Assembly: GCA_029449245.1 (NCBI GenBank)
Contig: JANATF010000001.1
Location: 2,046,001-2,110,000 of the forward strand
DNA: 64,000 nucleotides
DNA from: Mortierella alpina
Taxonomy: Eukaryota; Mortierellomycota; Mortierellomycetes; Mortierellales; Mortierellaceae
Reading direction: 5' to 3'
The translations under genes were made by a program, and so were the position numbers. A model generated the notes under the pieces. The model made no database searches, was not told the origin of the DNA, and saw only the letters and a program-made list of their open reading frames with translations. Positions 34,062-45,600 of this stretch are shown here, one piece after another (the first letter of the stretch is position 1; each line of letters begins with the position of its first letter).

Positions 34062-34854
34062 GACAGTTCGAAATCGGAAAAATGTTGATTTGAGTGGACA
34101 ATTCTTATTACACCAGTGGGGCTTTTTGTAATTTGAGTGGACTCTCGTTAAGGGTCAAAATGAGTTGACCGTGAGTGGACAGTCAACTCAAATGCATACA
34201 CCCATAGCATATGGGGCGTGAAAATAAGGTGTACACGGGGGCCGGCGAAGATAAAATGACTGTACTGTCAGAATACTTAAAATGACATGAATGTTATATT
34301 AACAAATTCTGCTCAAAAAGTACTTTTGCTGACATTGCAAAAACGATAAACTGACATGCCGAGATGTCAGTTTATCTTTTGAACTTCAGGATAATATGAC
34401 ATTATTATTATTAACTGTCATAATATCCTGACTGGAAAAAGATATACTGACATGGCCATTCTGCATGCATGGCAGAATATCTTTTGAGATTCAGGATAAT
34501 ATGACATTCTTTTTGAAGGAAAATCCACCTAAAGAACCATTCTAACGCATTGTTTTGGCCTGTGCCTATGACGAAAGCCTTTGGATAGTGAGGGTATGCA
34601 CTGATACTGGTCGAGAGTAGGGTGTGACGTCCAAGGACATAGATCTATAGCTTACCATCGTTTCAACTGCTTTACAAGCTGCTGTCGCACATTTTACACA
34701 GGTTGCAGTATAAATATCGTGGTGATTGTTTTTTTCCCTTGAGTGAAGGATACAAGTATGGAAAAGTCAACACTTCTCTTGCGTGGAGGGAATAGTCATG
34801 AGAATGTTTTTTTTTTTCCCTTGCGTGGAGGGGGATAGCGGTGGAAAAGTTCAA

Positions 34855-35420
34855 CATTTCTCTTACATGGCGTGAAAGCCTAGAAAAGTTGAAGATTTCT
34901 CTTACATGGCATGGACAAGTTCAACTTTTCTCTTACATGGCGTGAAAGCCTAGAAAAGTTGAAGATTTCTCTTACATGGCATGGACAAGTTCAACTTTTC
35001 TCTTACATGGCGTGAAAGCCTAGAAAAGTTGAAGATTTCTCTTACATGGCATGGACAAGTTCAACTTTTCTTTTACATGGCGTGAAAGCCTAGAAAAGTT
35101 GAAGATTTCTCTTACATGGCATGGACAAGTTCAACTTTTCTCTTACATGGCGTGAAAGCCTAGAAAAGCTGAAGATTTCTCTTACATGGCATGGACAAGT
35201 TCAACTTTTCTCTTACATGGCGTGAAAGCCTAGAAAAGTTGAAGATTTCTCTTACATGGCATGGACAAGTTCAACTTTTCTCTTACATGGCGTGAAAGCC
35301 TAGAAAAGTTGAAGATTTCTCTTACTTGGCATGGACAAGTTCAACTTTTCTCTTACATGGCGTGAAAGCCTAGAAACGTTGAAGATTTCTCTAACATGGC
35401 ATGGACAAGTTCAACATTTC
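34855..35420. repeat. 70-bp minisatellite, about 8 copies
   Basis: tcttacatggcgtgaaagcc recurs exactly every 70 bp (34861, 34931, 35001 and on). Each unit is two related half-units starting ttctcttacatggc. Units contain agaaaagttgaa and ttcaacttttct, perfect reverse complements, so every unit can fold into a hairpin. Copies are nearly identical with a few point changes. Degenerate half-units extend left to about 34730. Confidence 0.9.
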
Positions 35421-35479
35421 CCTTGCGATTATGCGCCTCTCCACAGGTGCATGTACGGAGAGGTGCGGCAGCGCCATGC

Positions 35480-35507
35480 AAAAAAAAAAAAAAAAAAAAA
35501 AAAAAAA
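35480..35507. repeat. Poly-A run of 28
   Basis: Uninterrupted A tract inside element E, just after the minisatellite. Unstable by nature; exact length may be an assembly approximation. Confidence 0.9.
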
Positions 35508-36969
35508 GGTATATTTAAAAGAGGCTACCTGTGAGGGGAAAACTCCTCGTTATGTCGTTATTTTACCTTGAGTGAGTAGAGATGTCTTTTGTTCATCTTG
35601 TGGTTTTTTTTATAACAATAATGTAGCAAATAGTTCTACGTAAAGTTGATCATTGGCCACATCGTCAGATAGAATGGATATGCTCACACTTACCACGCCC
35701 CAGCGGTCAATGGACTACAGCAAGCAACATACTATCACGTACCAATTTGCGCTACAATTTGAGTCAGCAATAAGTAGACTGGTAGAGTGTTCATGGAAGA
35801 AGGGGGTCTACTGTTTCTTTCCGTGGCGTGAAAAGTGGCGAAACAGCTGCAAAGAGCAATAATGTAAAACGTGAAGGGAATGGAGATGAAATGCCAGAGC
35901 AAGCCGCGATAGAGAGACATAGAATGCACCCAAAGAAGACCCCCAGTGCATCAAGAATTGCTGGAAGAGAGAGTGTGACGCGGATGAGGGACGTACAAGC
36001 AGTGGACAAATGTATTAGCCCTTCCCAGTGTGACATCAAGCAAGTTGTGATAGAACTAAACGCTACAGTGCTCATCACGTAGGGACAGAAACCGACGGCA
36101 GCCTCCTATCAGTCCTATACAACGGTAGCAACTGATTCCAACCCTAGCTTCTTTGGTGCCAGCATAACCCAGTCATCAATGCGTATATTTCCAATATGCT
36201 AACAAGAAGAGGTGGGTTGACTATCGCACTGCTGCCATTCATTCACAATTGGATCATATCAGGAATGTTGCGCTTATATGGCGCGCGGCAGTGATGCAGT
36301 CAGTGCACCTTACAAAAGAAATATAGACATTCTAAAGGTACCACTCTCACACTAGCACGCCTATCTACGAGGCAGCCTTTGTGTTTGTGTTCGTATGTGT
36401 GCTTTAAACGCCCCTCGCTTGGATACATATGCAATCTAAGAGAAAAGAAAGTTGCCTCTTCACAAACTAGCGTAAAAAAGAGAGGATATAGCACGCAGTT
36501 GTTACCCTGCTTGTACAGGATGCGTGAAGAGCAGCAGCTATTCGTATGGACGTCAACGCCTCATTTGTAATAGTAGATACAGACGGCATATGCTTCTACT
36601 TCCTCGCATCGCCAGATCTAGGGCTGCGAAATACCGCGTTTCGGTAGGAGCTACCTTCAGTTCCGTTTCATTCGAGAGGAGATGGCACTGCGATTCTGAA
36701 AATAATTCCTTGTCATATACACGTCTCCACCGTTATCCCCAAGCCAAAAAGAAGCCATTTCACCCTCATCTAGGTGAAGTCATGTCATATTATCAGGTTA
36801 TTCTGACTTTTGAGCATGTCATTCTATCTTTTGGGCAATGTCATTTTAAGAAAAAAAAACAGCTTTCTGACTTATTCTGACATCATGTCAGTTTATCTTT
36901 TCCCCACGGGGGCGTGTAATTATCATCATCCAATGTTCTTCCAAAAAAAGTCGGTTACTGCAAAAGTAA

Positions 36970-36977
36970 TGACGACA

Positions 36978-37010
<33 letters not shown>

Positions 37011-37050
37011 TCCTGATTCTGGCGCCTTAGACCAACTCGGCCATATCGCC
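36970..37050 (-). tRNA. tRNA-Leu (anticodon CAG)
   Basis: On the minus strand an 81-nt cloverleaf: acceptor GGCGATA pairs with TGTCGTC (two G-U pairs), discriminator A, A-box TGGCCGAGTTGG, anticodon stem CCAGA/TCTGG with loop ATCAGGA (anticodon CAG at 37013-37015), a long variable arm TCCGAAAGGGC typical of Leu, and T arm with B-box GGTTCAAATCC. No intron. Downstream on the minus strand are cttttg and a run of seven T (terminator), then the end of element F two bases later. Decodes CUG. Confidence 0.95.
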
Positions 37051-37693
37051 CTTAAATGTCAAGCCCAACTGAGAGTCAAGTACCAGTAGCAGTCTCAAGT
37101 ACCTGTGACTATATTTCCACTACGTCATCCTCTTATTTCCTTCATTGCCTTATTTCCTAAAAAATCAAAAAAATCGTTGCCTTATTCCCCTTATCGTTAT
37201 TTCCTCCCTTATGCAATTTTCATGGGAAGAACACACTCAATGTTATGGAACGCCTTGGGAGGTTGCAAGTTTGTTTCTGATCGACGACTCCGACTTAAAG
37301 AGGCCTAGTGTCCAACAGGTCACGTAGAGGACGGGTCCGGCCGTTCATGCGTCTGGGGTTATGGATGCGGAGGGATACTGGCCGGCGCGGGCTGGCGCGG
37401 CAGTAACGGGGGAGCTGTGGTTCAACTAACGGCCTAGTCCTACATAGTTTTGAATCGCCCTCCTATCATCGAGTAGGAAGCATGACAGCAATAAAAAAAT
37501 ATAAAAAAAAAGTAGAGGACGGGTCTATTTCGTCCGCTACCTGGAGAAGCAGGCTACAGAGTTGATCTGGAAGAGCAAATGTACCACCACCGTGGAGTGA
37601 GAGGAGAGTCGAGGCCTTCTTCCTGCCAGCAAGCGCGAAACCTATCGTGGCCAAGGAGTACAAGAGAGCTCCAATGTGATGTGAAAATAGAAT
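37051..37693. other. Intergenic region upstream of the glycosyltransferase-like gene
   Basis: Contains tRNA-Leu upstream sequence and a GC-rich stretch near 37324-37400 (ggacgggtccggccg). gtagaggacgggtc occurs twice (37325, 37511). No supported gene. Confidence 0.45.
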
Positions 37694-39997
37694 GTGGCAC
37701 CCACCGGTCTTAGAAATTGTACATCCCAACTCTTCAAACAACTCTTTGCCCGATCATTCCATCGCCATCCAGAATTCTACCTGCAATACATGACTACGAT
37801 GAGCATGTCCAGTAGGCACAGAGCCTTACTCGGCGCTCTCCTCGTCCTGTGCATTGGTTCGCTGCTCACGCTGTCTCTTCACTCCTTCTCGGATGACATC
37901 AGTAACACAGACTGGGTCGTTGCTCGGCGGCCGGGCTTCTCCAATCCCTCCTCGTCTTCGGCTTCTTCTCCTCCTTCCTCGAATTCTGACAAGATCGGAA
38001 CAGGCGCCAAGGGGACTGATCGTGAAAACAATAGCGATCTCGACACCACTGGCTTCGACTATGCGACCATGTCCATTGACTCGTTAAAGCGACTTGTTCA
38101 AGGCACCATTCTCGACACGCAGGAGGATCTGGTGGACCCGACTCGGTCGATCCGTCCAAAAGGCTCAGCGGCCACATCAAAGCTAGTATTAAAGCCTCAT
38201 GAGCTGCACCCTGCTCATGAAGCAGACAAAGGCGATGGAGTCGATGCAGACGGAGACGACGGCGTGGAGGACCAGGACCAGGAACATGACGAAGGCGAGT
38301 ACGAAGGAGAGCAAATTATGGAAGGCCCAACTGTTGGAGGGGACAGCGCTGATAGCCAGGGACGAGAGCAAGTCGAGGATAAGATAGATTTAAAGAACGT
38401 TATAGAGGAGGAGGAGGACGAGTCGTCTGATGACAACGACCCAGCAGACCTGGGCAATGCGACAGAGATCGAGAAGTCGCCGGACCGCGACAAAGACCAG
38501 GACGAGGACGAAGGCAAGCCTACAGAGAAGGACCAGACTATCGAGCACACAGCGGACAATCTTCACATGGACACATCGCTGGCTGACTTTGACGTCAACA
38601 AGGTGCTATCATCCTCGAGCAGCTATCTGGTATTCATCCCCTCAGGCGAGACGATCGAAGCCCAGTTTTATTCGCTGCTGACCTCACTCTGGATTGCCAA
38701 ACACTCCAACAGGACGCTCATTATACCACCACCTATGATGTCTCCGCCGTCGCTAAATCACCTTTACCCAGTCTTTGCGGGACCCAAGGGCAGGAAGCGT
38801 CAACGTTGGAGCACATTGTTTGATCTTCGAGCCATTTCGAATGTTCAGCAAACAGTCTTGATCGATAATACGCGGCCCGTTCTTCAAACACCATTCACAC
38901 TGGAAATGGCGCTTGAGGAGGAATTTCCCACTTCAAACGAACAAGCTATTCCACACCCACCGACCCAGGGCTCCGAGGGTTCTGCCGCATCTACTCTGGC
39001 AGGCACAGTGGTGCCGGTAAAAATCAAGTGTCATGGCCCACCCACGGCAGGATCTTGGAAGGCACTAGATTTTGCTGGACGACATTTCTTGAACCGGTAC
39101 AATTTGATAGCCGACTTTGAAATACTGAGCGACCCCCACTGGAATTTGAAGCCGGAGGCGATCCAGAGATATTGGCGCGCAGTGCCACAGACCGGAGCTC
39201 AGGATGGGAGGGAGAGCGCAAATTACGACGATGATCGCCATAAGCAACTCATTTGCATCTCGGGCGCCGAGCTGGTTGGAACCGAAAATTCGGTCATAGA
39301 GGAGATGATCTGGCAGGAAATTGGCTTGCAGGTCCCGTTCTCTAATGGCGTCAAGCAGCAAGGGCGTCAGAATGTGGTGCAAATGCTGCGGGCGCTCGAG
39401 AGAGAGGACAGGCGGAATGGTTATATCGGAGTGCATATCGACAAACTGCCGTCCAAAGAGTTTTGTAGTCGAGGAGGATCGCATGGCTCACTGTTAGGGA
39501 CAGAAAAGAATGGCGGTTCTCTGCAGTCTTTGGGGGCTACCTCAACACCATCGATAAACGACGTTGATCCTAACACTAATGTCCAAGCAGCGGCCCCAGG
39601 GAGGACGGCGACCCAAGCAGCAGTCATTGCACCCTCGCAGTGCCTCTGGACAGTTGACCTAATTGCAAAGAGAATTGCAATGCTGCAGCAAAGTGAGGGT
39701 GACACCCCACGTCCAGTTATTGTCACCACCACGGAAGCGGACCCGGAGCTATTGGCCAAGATAGACCAGCAGCCGCGCTGGCTCCGCATTGGATCTGATG
39801 ACGAAGGCACCGGGCTCTTTGACGTCGCGGATGATGAACTAGGGGGATATGGACAGGAGGTGACAAGAGCATTTGTGATGGCCAACAGCGCCATATTTGT
39901 GGGCAGCCGATCCTCGGCGCTGAGTGTGCATGCTGCATTCCGGATAAAGAATGAAGGAAGGATCAAGCAGGTGCCTCCACGATGGGAGCTTTACTAA
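37694..39997 (+). CDS. Type II membrane protein, O-fucosyltransferase-like
   Basis: 767 codons from 37694. ATG 37790 (MTTMSMSSRHRALLGALLV) is the likelier start because the signal anchor LLGALLVLCIGSLLTLSL follows it directly. Short cytosolic tail, one membrane anchor, an acidic disordered stem (Asp/Glu-rich, residues about 190-290), then a globular lumenal domain. It starts with FIPSGETIEAQFYSLLTSLW and RTLIIPPPMMSP, resembling the N-terminal GDP-binding half of GDP-fucose protein O-fucosyltransferase folds. GYIGVHIDKLP resembles the conserved G-h-H-h-R strand but lacks the Arg. The C-terminal FVMANSAIFVGSRSSALS resembles the family's last motif. Probably Golgi. Whether it is catalytically active is unclear because of the missing Arg. 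Confidence 0.7.
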   Translation: MAPTGLRNCTSQLFKQLFARSFHRHPEFYLQYMTTMSMSSRHRALLGALLVLCIGSLLTLSLHSFSDDISNTDWVVARRPGFSNPSSSSASSPPSSNSDKIGTGAKGTDRENNSDLDTTGFDYATMSIDSLKRLVQGTILDTQEDLVDPTRSIRPKGSAATSKLVLKPHELHPAHEADKGDGVDADGDDGVEDQDQEHDEGEYEGEQIMEGPTVGGDSADSQGREQVEDKIDLKNVIEEEEDESSDDNDPADLGNATEIEKSPDRDKDQDEDEGKPTEKDQTIEHTADNLHMDTSLADFDVNKVLSSSSSYLVFIPSGETIEAQFYSLLTSLWIAKHSNRTLIIPPPMMSPPSLNHLYPVFAGPKGRKRQRWSTLFDLRAISNVQQTVLIDNTRPVLQTPFTLEMALEEEFPTSNEQAIPHPPTQGSEGSAASTLAGTVVPVKIKCHGPPTAGSWKALDFAGRHFLNRYNLIADFEILSDPHWNLKPEAIQRYWRAVPQTGAQDGRESANYDDDRHKQLICISGAELVGTENSVIEEMIWQEIGLQVPFSNGVKQQGRQNVVQMLRALEREDRRNGYIGVHIDKLPSKEFCSRGGSHGSLLGTEKNGGSLQSLGATSTPSINDVDPNTNVQAAAPGRTATQAAVIAPSQCLWTVDLIAKRIAMLQQSEGDTPRPVIVTTTEADPELLAKIDQQPRWLRIGSDDEGTGLFDVADDELGGYGQEVTRAFVMANSAIFVGSRSSALSVHAAFRIKNEGRIKQVPPRWELY

Positions 39998-40869
39998 TGT
40001 CTCCTTTTCCTTGACATCTGTTGCGCGCATTCAATACAACACTATTTACTTGAAAGTCAAGCATCAACTCGCTCTATTTCAACCGATTGAGCTCGTGTAT
40101 GTGGCAAATGAGGCCAATTTCTCGCGGGCCGTAGATGATGGGAACTGCAGAGCTGACGCTACCTTAGCCCACGACAATGGTGTTGGCACTATATTATTTT
40201 GGAATTATATTAGAAGTAACTCGTGCGACCCTTTCCAAGGCAGTGAAATGGGCGGATTAGCACCGCGTTCTTGTACACGTCCACCTCGTACGCCTGGTCC
40301 GTGAGGTGCAGGTGCGGCATGACCAACTGCTCCTATAGGAAGCTGTCGCGACTCGGAAACCTTGTACGTTTCTATCTTGGTGCTATACTTACCGATTCAA
40401 GGCAGCGTCGAATTCAGAGCAGAAGAAATATCTTGACTTTGAGCCTCTTTCTTCTGTATGCACCCTCATTCTTCACGCCATCTCATTTTGCCATATCTTT
40501 TCACCATCATCCCACCCTTTCATAACGCTTGCACTCCGAACCTGCTTTCACCTTCATTCTTTACACAATTCTCATGTTTGTCATACGTTTTCACCATCAT
40601 TCCATCCTCTCAATCGCTCGCACTCCAAACCCATACTTTCAGTCATGGCTTTACATGGCTTTTCTCCAGTTCCTGGAAGAGTTTGAGATACAGGGTCAGT
40701 GCATGTACCGGAGGAGACCAATACCCATGTCGTCCAACTAGACCTGTTCGGTTGCTATCTTTTTTTTCATAAAGGACTGGCAGGTCGAAAAAGACATGCG
40801 TGACCTGAAAGGATGCGACAGCAACAACAGCAACAACAGCAACAACAGCAACAATAGCAACAAGGTCCA
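39998..40869. other. Intergenic region with a diverged tandem duplication and (CAACAG)n
   Basis: Two diverged copies of a roughly 90-bp pyrimidine-rich unit lie at about 40455-40640 (each with cttttcaccatcat and ctcgcactcc-like segments). gcaacaacagcaacaacag lies at 40820-40862. No supported gene. Confidence 0.5.
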
Positions 40870-40881
40870 CCCAGGCTTTAT

Positions 40882-42380
40882 GTGTCAACACACCAGCCTG
40901 TTGTGCATGCATTACACCGCTTACTCACCAAACACCTCTCACATGAACTCACCCGAATCCGCGCCGGCGACAAGTTCTCCACCACCCTAAAGAGCGTAGG
41001 GCAAGTAGACCACGCCAAGCACAAGGGCACCAATCTCCAGAAGCTTGCCTCCACTGTGAACCTGTTGCCATGTCAAGGGCAGCGAAAGCGGCGCAAGGCT
41101 TTTTGCAGCATCCGAAGGCAGCTCACAACTTGCCAGCCTGTTCGAATTTCGGATATCAACAACGTCGCCACCGGGCTACGGGCACTAGGTTGGAACGTTT
41201 GTGAATGCCCAGGGGAGAGTGACGTGTGTTCGATGCCAAGACGCTCCTGATAGAGGCGACAACCATCTTGAAGCAGCCTTTTGAAGACTACAAGAACGCT
41301 GTTAAAGGCAATCTGGCCACGTCGGCGTCTTGGGATATCTTTGTGAGCCAACAGGAAGACCCGTCGATTGAGCAAGGTGCCGGCAAGATGAATACAAGAC
41401 CTAACGTTGATCTCCTGGGGTTCGTGGTACCCTTTAGGGTTGGATGAGCATCCAACAGGGAGATCAAGGTGGTGCGCCCCAAGCCTTCGGGGAGGAAGCC
41501 GCGGCTCCACCGACAGGGCCTAGGAAGACTTTCAAGGCTCACACGGTCTTGAAGAGAACCCTGGAAAACGTCTTCATGACGTCCACCTTATCGGTGGACT
41601 GCCTGAAGCCGCAGTTCTGCTTCAACACTGATACCAGGAAGCAGGCTGTGCTCCGCGATGCCGAAAGGGAGGAAGTGGCCATTCTGATCCAACGTCGATC
41701 CGCCAGCATGTTTAAAGCCATCCTGCTTTATAAAGCCACCACCATTCAGCAGTTCCCAGGTGGCGGCGCAGGTACTGTCGACCAGATGAGTCGCGGCAAA
41801 TGGCTGGACCCCCTCGTCACCAAAAGAGGACGATATCAAACTGCCAAAACCTCTGCAACCTCCTCGCAGGGACCAGCCGGCGTCGCGGCGCAGGACAAGG
41901 GGGTGATAGCGATGGTGATGATAGCGCGGCAGTGACAGTGTGGTGTAGCAGATGCGATGTCCTCTTTTTTGTGTGTTTGTACGTACCAAGGCAACATGAG
42001 TGTGCTATCGAGAAGAAAACTTCCTGGTCGTGTAGGGAGGAAATCTCTGGTATAGATCCATTTCACAAGATCGTTGATCAAGCAGAGCCTTGGAAAGATA
42101 TGTTATTGGCTGTTGGTGACAGCGGCTTGGACAGCATCTAATAAAATAGGCTTCCACGCTCTCTTCTCCTGTTGCCTCTTCACACCGACTCACGCTGCAC
42201 TCGCTGCACTCGAACCAGGATGCCCACTGAAACGCGCCATGTCACAAGCAACAGTTGAAGACGCTGAACTACAATACCACATCCAAGACGATCCAGGCTG
42301 GATACGTCAAGCACCACCAGCAGCCCTTCACGACCCTGGCCTTGTAGTCGACACATCGCAAAACCCCCTAACACAATAAT
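40882..42380 (+). pseudogene. Decayed nuclease-like and unknown coding remnants
   Basis: 40882-41230 reads LRALGWNVCECPGESDVC after a basic helix (QRKRRKAFCSIRRQL). This resembles the acidic strand of FEN/XPG-type PIN nucleases (P-x-E-A-D), but the frame ends just where the next motif is due. The following frames (41226-41447, 41444-41935, and 42074-42379, which reads AMSQATVEDAELQYHIQDD) look coding but shift repeatedly. I cannot join them. Possibly a multi-copy fungal gene in decay, or the 5' part of a larger unit with the Fanzor remnant. Confidence 0.35.
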
Positions 42381-42689
42381 CTCGCATACTTTGCTAAACT
42401 ATCATTCTTTGCATCAGAATACCCAGTGTCATTCACCACCGGCGTTCACGTTGCAGCTTAGTAACGCCATGACCATATACTTACCCCCCCCCCAAAAGCC
42501 ACTTACTCTTGGCCCACCTTGCAAAGAGTCTCGATGTCACCATCTTCATCTTCTCGTCACGAGCTGCAAGAATCGTTTTCGAAGCTGGAGGCTCCAAGCA
42601 GAGTATTGGCTTTTTCCACAACGCTGACTCTTTCTTTGGATTCGGGGAATACCTGGTCTTGGCGTCGTCCTCGCATCTCACCGACAAGG

Positions 42690-45600
42690 ATATAGACATC
42701 ACGCTTCCGCCCACACCCCGCGCAAGGCTGCCGATTATTCTGCTGTGGATCCTGAAGAATGTGCGCGTGATTTGATGAGATCTTGGTGAGTGTAAACTAC
42801 GTTTTTTGCCTCCACTCAAGCGATCAAATGCTCTCAAGTATCTCATTCTGACTCTCCATGCTTCTTAATGTTAGCCACGACCACCTCGCATTAAAGATCG
42901 AAAGCGCCGTACAAAAGGCTGTGTCTAGGAGCATAATCCGACGTTTGAATCGCGAGGAGTTTTACGACCAAGAAAAGGACAAAGTCGAGCGGCATTACAA
43001 GGCTATGGACTCTCCGAAGGGTGTCATGAGCGATGCCATCAGCAGTTTCAAGGCGGCATATGAACTGGGTGACGACGTCCAATACAGGAACATGTGCCAC
43101 AAGATGGGGTCCGCCAGTGACGCATGGAGAAGCACCGTAGAGGGCGATTTTCATACACTATGGACAAAACCCATGGGGGACGCCGAAAGGAAACGGCTGG
43201 CTGAGACCGAAAAGGCCAACAAAGGCAAGGAAAAGGAGAAGGAAAATGAGAAGGAAGGAGAAAAGGAGGAAGAACTCCGGACATGCACCGTCAACTTGAG
43301 GACCATTCTGCGCCCGGATTTGCAGCAACATTACGATCGGATTTGCGAGATCGCCAAGTCCAGCCAAATCAGCGTTACCAACGCAATCCACGAGCTTTCG
43401 TTTGCACTACGAAAAGGCTTTCATCTGGTAAGAAGATGAAGACTACGCTTGAATGTATATTTTGACTACATCGTCAGACAAATACTAATCATTTTCTTTT
43501 GTATAGATGGCCACGGCTGACCTCCACTCTGCCCATCGCGGTCTTCCTCCTATTCCATTTCCACAGCAGCCGCTCGACATCAGGTCTTTACCGCCAGCAG
43601 GATTTGCTCCCCGCAACGGCGAAAAACTCCTTCTGATTGATGTCGTCCCTATAAATCCCGATTTACAAGCGTTCTTGGCGGAGCATGCGGAGGGTCCGAC
43701 AGAAAACGATGACCTCAACAGTGCGAGGTCATCGTTTTCTAAGCTTCATGCATACCCGCCTTTTGGGCACAATGGGAGGTAACGCAGACACAGACGACAA
43801 ATACCCCACTTGGACTAGGATCGTGGACACCTTCAAGGAGTCTGCTGCGGATACTGCCGTCAGGGCCCCAGCTGGACTCTCCCACACTATGAAAGCCCAT
43901 GTGGACCAACTCGCCGTGGCGCACGCCAATCTTTGGACAGGATCAGTGTTCGACAAGGCCATGACATATTCTTTGCGCGTGATCCTCAGGCTGCACCTCG
44001 CCCCTCAACGGGAGGCAAGACTACAAGAGCGACTGAGTACCCTCAGAGCCACTAAGCGGGAGCAGGCAGAATCTTTGCGCGAAAGTCGTCAGCCGCGGGT
44101 AACGACATGGCGATGGAGAGTGGCTGGGTTGTGTGACGAATTGGAACGAGCCACAAGGCACGGAAGGAGCTCGAACCGGGTACAGGCGATTCTAAAGAAA
44201 CTCTGCGCTTTGGGTGAGCAGGAGTCCAAACCAATGCCTGGCAGCGGTAGGTTTCTCCCGATTGAGGAGGAACTAGCGAAAGTGGTCCAGTCCAGTGATG
44301 TGAAGAACAGCAACGCTGAGCAGGGACCGTCAAACACGTCAGATACTCTTGAGATACCGCATTCAGCCACAGAGGATACAGTCGTGGACCAGACCGCGCT
44401 ATCGTAACCTCTGGTGGAATACACCACCCACACGATGACGTAGAGGATAAGGACAAGGAGGACGGGGAGCTGTTCGAACTTTTGGTGGACATGGAAGAGC
44501 TGGACGATCTTGAAGAGGAGGAAGGAATCGAGCGGCAGGATACAGCTATCGTTCCGACTGCTTCAGTCAACAAGGGCGACCTGCTAGATGTCGGCACCTC
44601 TCATCAGCCTACCTCAATGGGAGGCGATGGCGACGAACCCCAGCACAAAGACTCCTCTGGCAGAAGGATTCGTGCTCTACAGTCCGTACTTAAAATGTTC
44701 CTTGAATCACCAAAAAGTGGTCAGGTCACTCCGCAGGATGTACAGGACGCTGCGTTCAAGGGCAAAAAGTTTGAGCTGCACGAGTGCATTGTTGTCGCCA
44801 ACTTGGCCAACACACTCAGGCCATTTGCACCCAAAAGACGGCCGAAGCCACAGGATGCATCCCCCGGAGGATCTGCAACAATCGCATCCCTGCCGCATGT
44901 TTTATTGAGAGCCCCTTTTGTGCACCTGGCCAACTCTATCCTTCGTGTGACGGGATACAGTACCCGCAGTTTGCGCGCGCGGTCTCTCCTCAGCCCTCCG
45001 CTGCGACCTACAAGGTCTTCAGATAGGTGCACAAGGAGTATACGAGGTATTCTGCTCAGACGGTGAAAGCAAATTCGACATACTTGATCAAGCCGGTGAG
45101 CGGCATACGCTCGACTCTTTACCAAAGGACAAGAATTTTACGTTCGGGGCATTTTTCGATCTCGATGCATTTTTCGATCTCGATGAAGTGGAGCAAGTCT
45201 GCAAGAAGCATGGATTGCAGTTTGCGCACCAGTAAGTGCTGTGTGCCGTAAACACATATCACTATTTCTGATTACACGCACACACGTTCTAACGCTCCAT
45301 TTTTCTGATATAGTATGACATTCGTTGACAAGTACACAGTTCATCTGATGGGTCGAGTAGTTCCTCACGGGCCTCACAGGAAAGGATTTCCACAACACAG
45401 CGCCTACGAGGACAATAAGAGGAAAAAGAAGAAGAAAGGATCGGGTAGCTAGCCAAGAAACGCGAGCGACGGCTAAAACATCCAGGCAACAAGCATGTCC
45501 GTCGACGCTCTTCGGAGCATCTCCCAACCATCCCATGCTATGAAGCCGGCCTCCAGCTTACTTGCCATCGAGGAGGCAGCCAAAGCGCAGCGAGCGGTCC

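Larger units (their letters stand above)
34242..36904. mobile_element. Non-autonomous DNA element E nested in the TIR of F
   Basis: Interrupts the right terminal repeat of F. The 8-bp cacggggg occurs at 34234-34241 and 36905-36912, and removing E with one copy restores the MULE terminus. Ends are imperfect inverted repeats sharing AAGATAAA-N-TGAC (left ccggcgaagataaaatgac, right, minus strand, gggaaaagataaactgac). Both subterminal regions are packed with TGACAT/ATGTCA motifs and short palindromes (34250-34520, 36780-36900). No transposase is seen. An 8-bp duplication would fit hAT or a divergent MULE. The middle carries a minisatellite and a poly-A run. Confidence 0.72.
33347..36931. mobile_element. 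Non-autonomous MULE-family element F (with element E nested inside)
   Basis: Flanked by a 9-bp direct duplication aatgttctt (33338-33346, 36932-36940). Left end GAACTATAATAAAAACACG is the right terminus of the MULE at 50204-56531; right end (minus strand) GGATGATGATAATTACACG is that MULE's left terminus. Inside both ends is ACACGCCCCCGTGTACACC followed by TTTTCACGCCCC. Without E the element is about 0.9 kb. It lies about 110 bp upstream of the LSD1-like ATG and about 30 bp from the tRNA-Leu 3' end. Internally it repeats tgagtggac several times (34090-34190). Confidence 0.88.

Noticed and set aside
34855-35420. 70-bp repeats considered as a CRISPR-like or centromeric array
   Set aside because: Units are contiguous and lack variable spacers; too short and element-borne for a centromere.
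39421-39966. Minus-strand open frame opposite the glycosyltransferase-like gene
   Set aside because: Antisense shadow with no domain.
40820-40862. Repeats considered as a CRISPR-like array
   Set aside because: It is a simple (CAACAG)n microsatellite without spacers.
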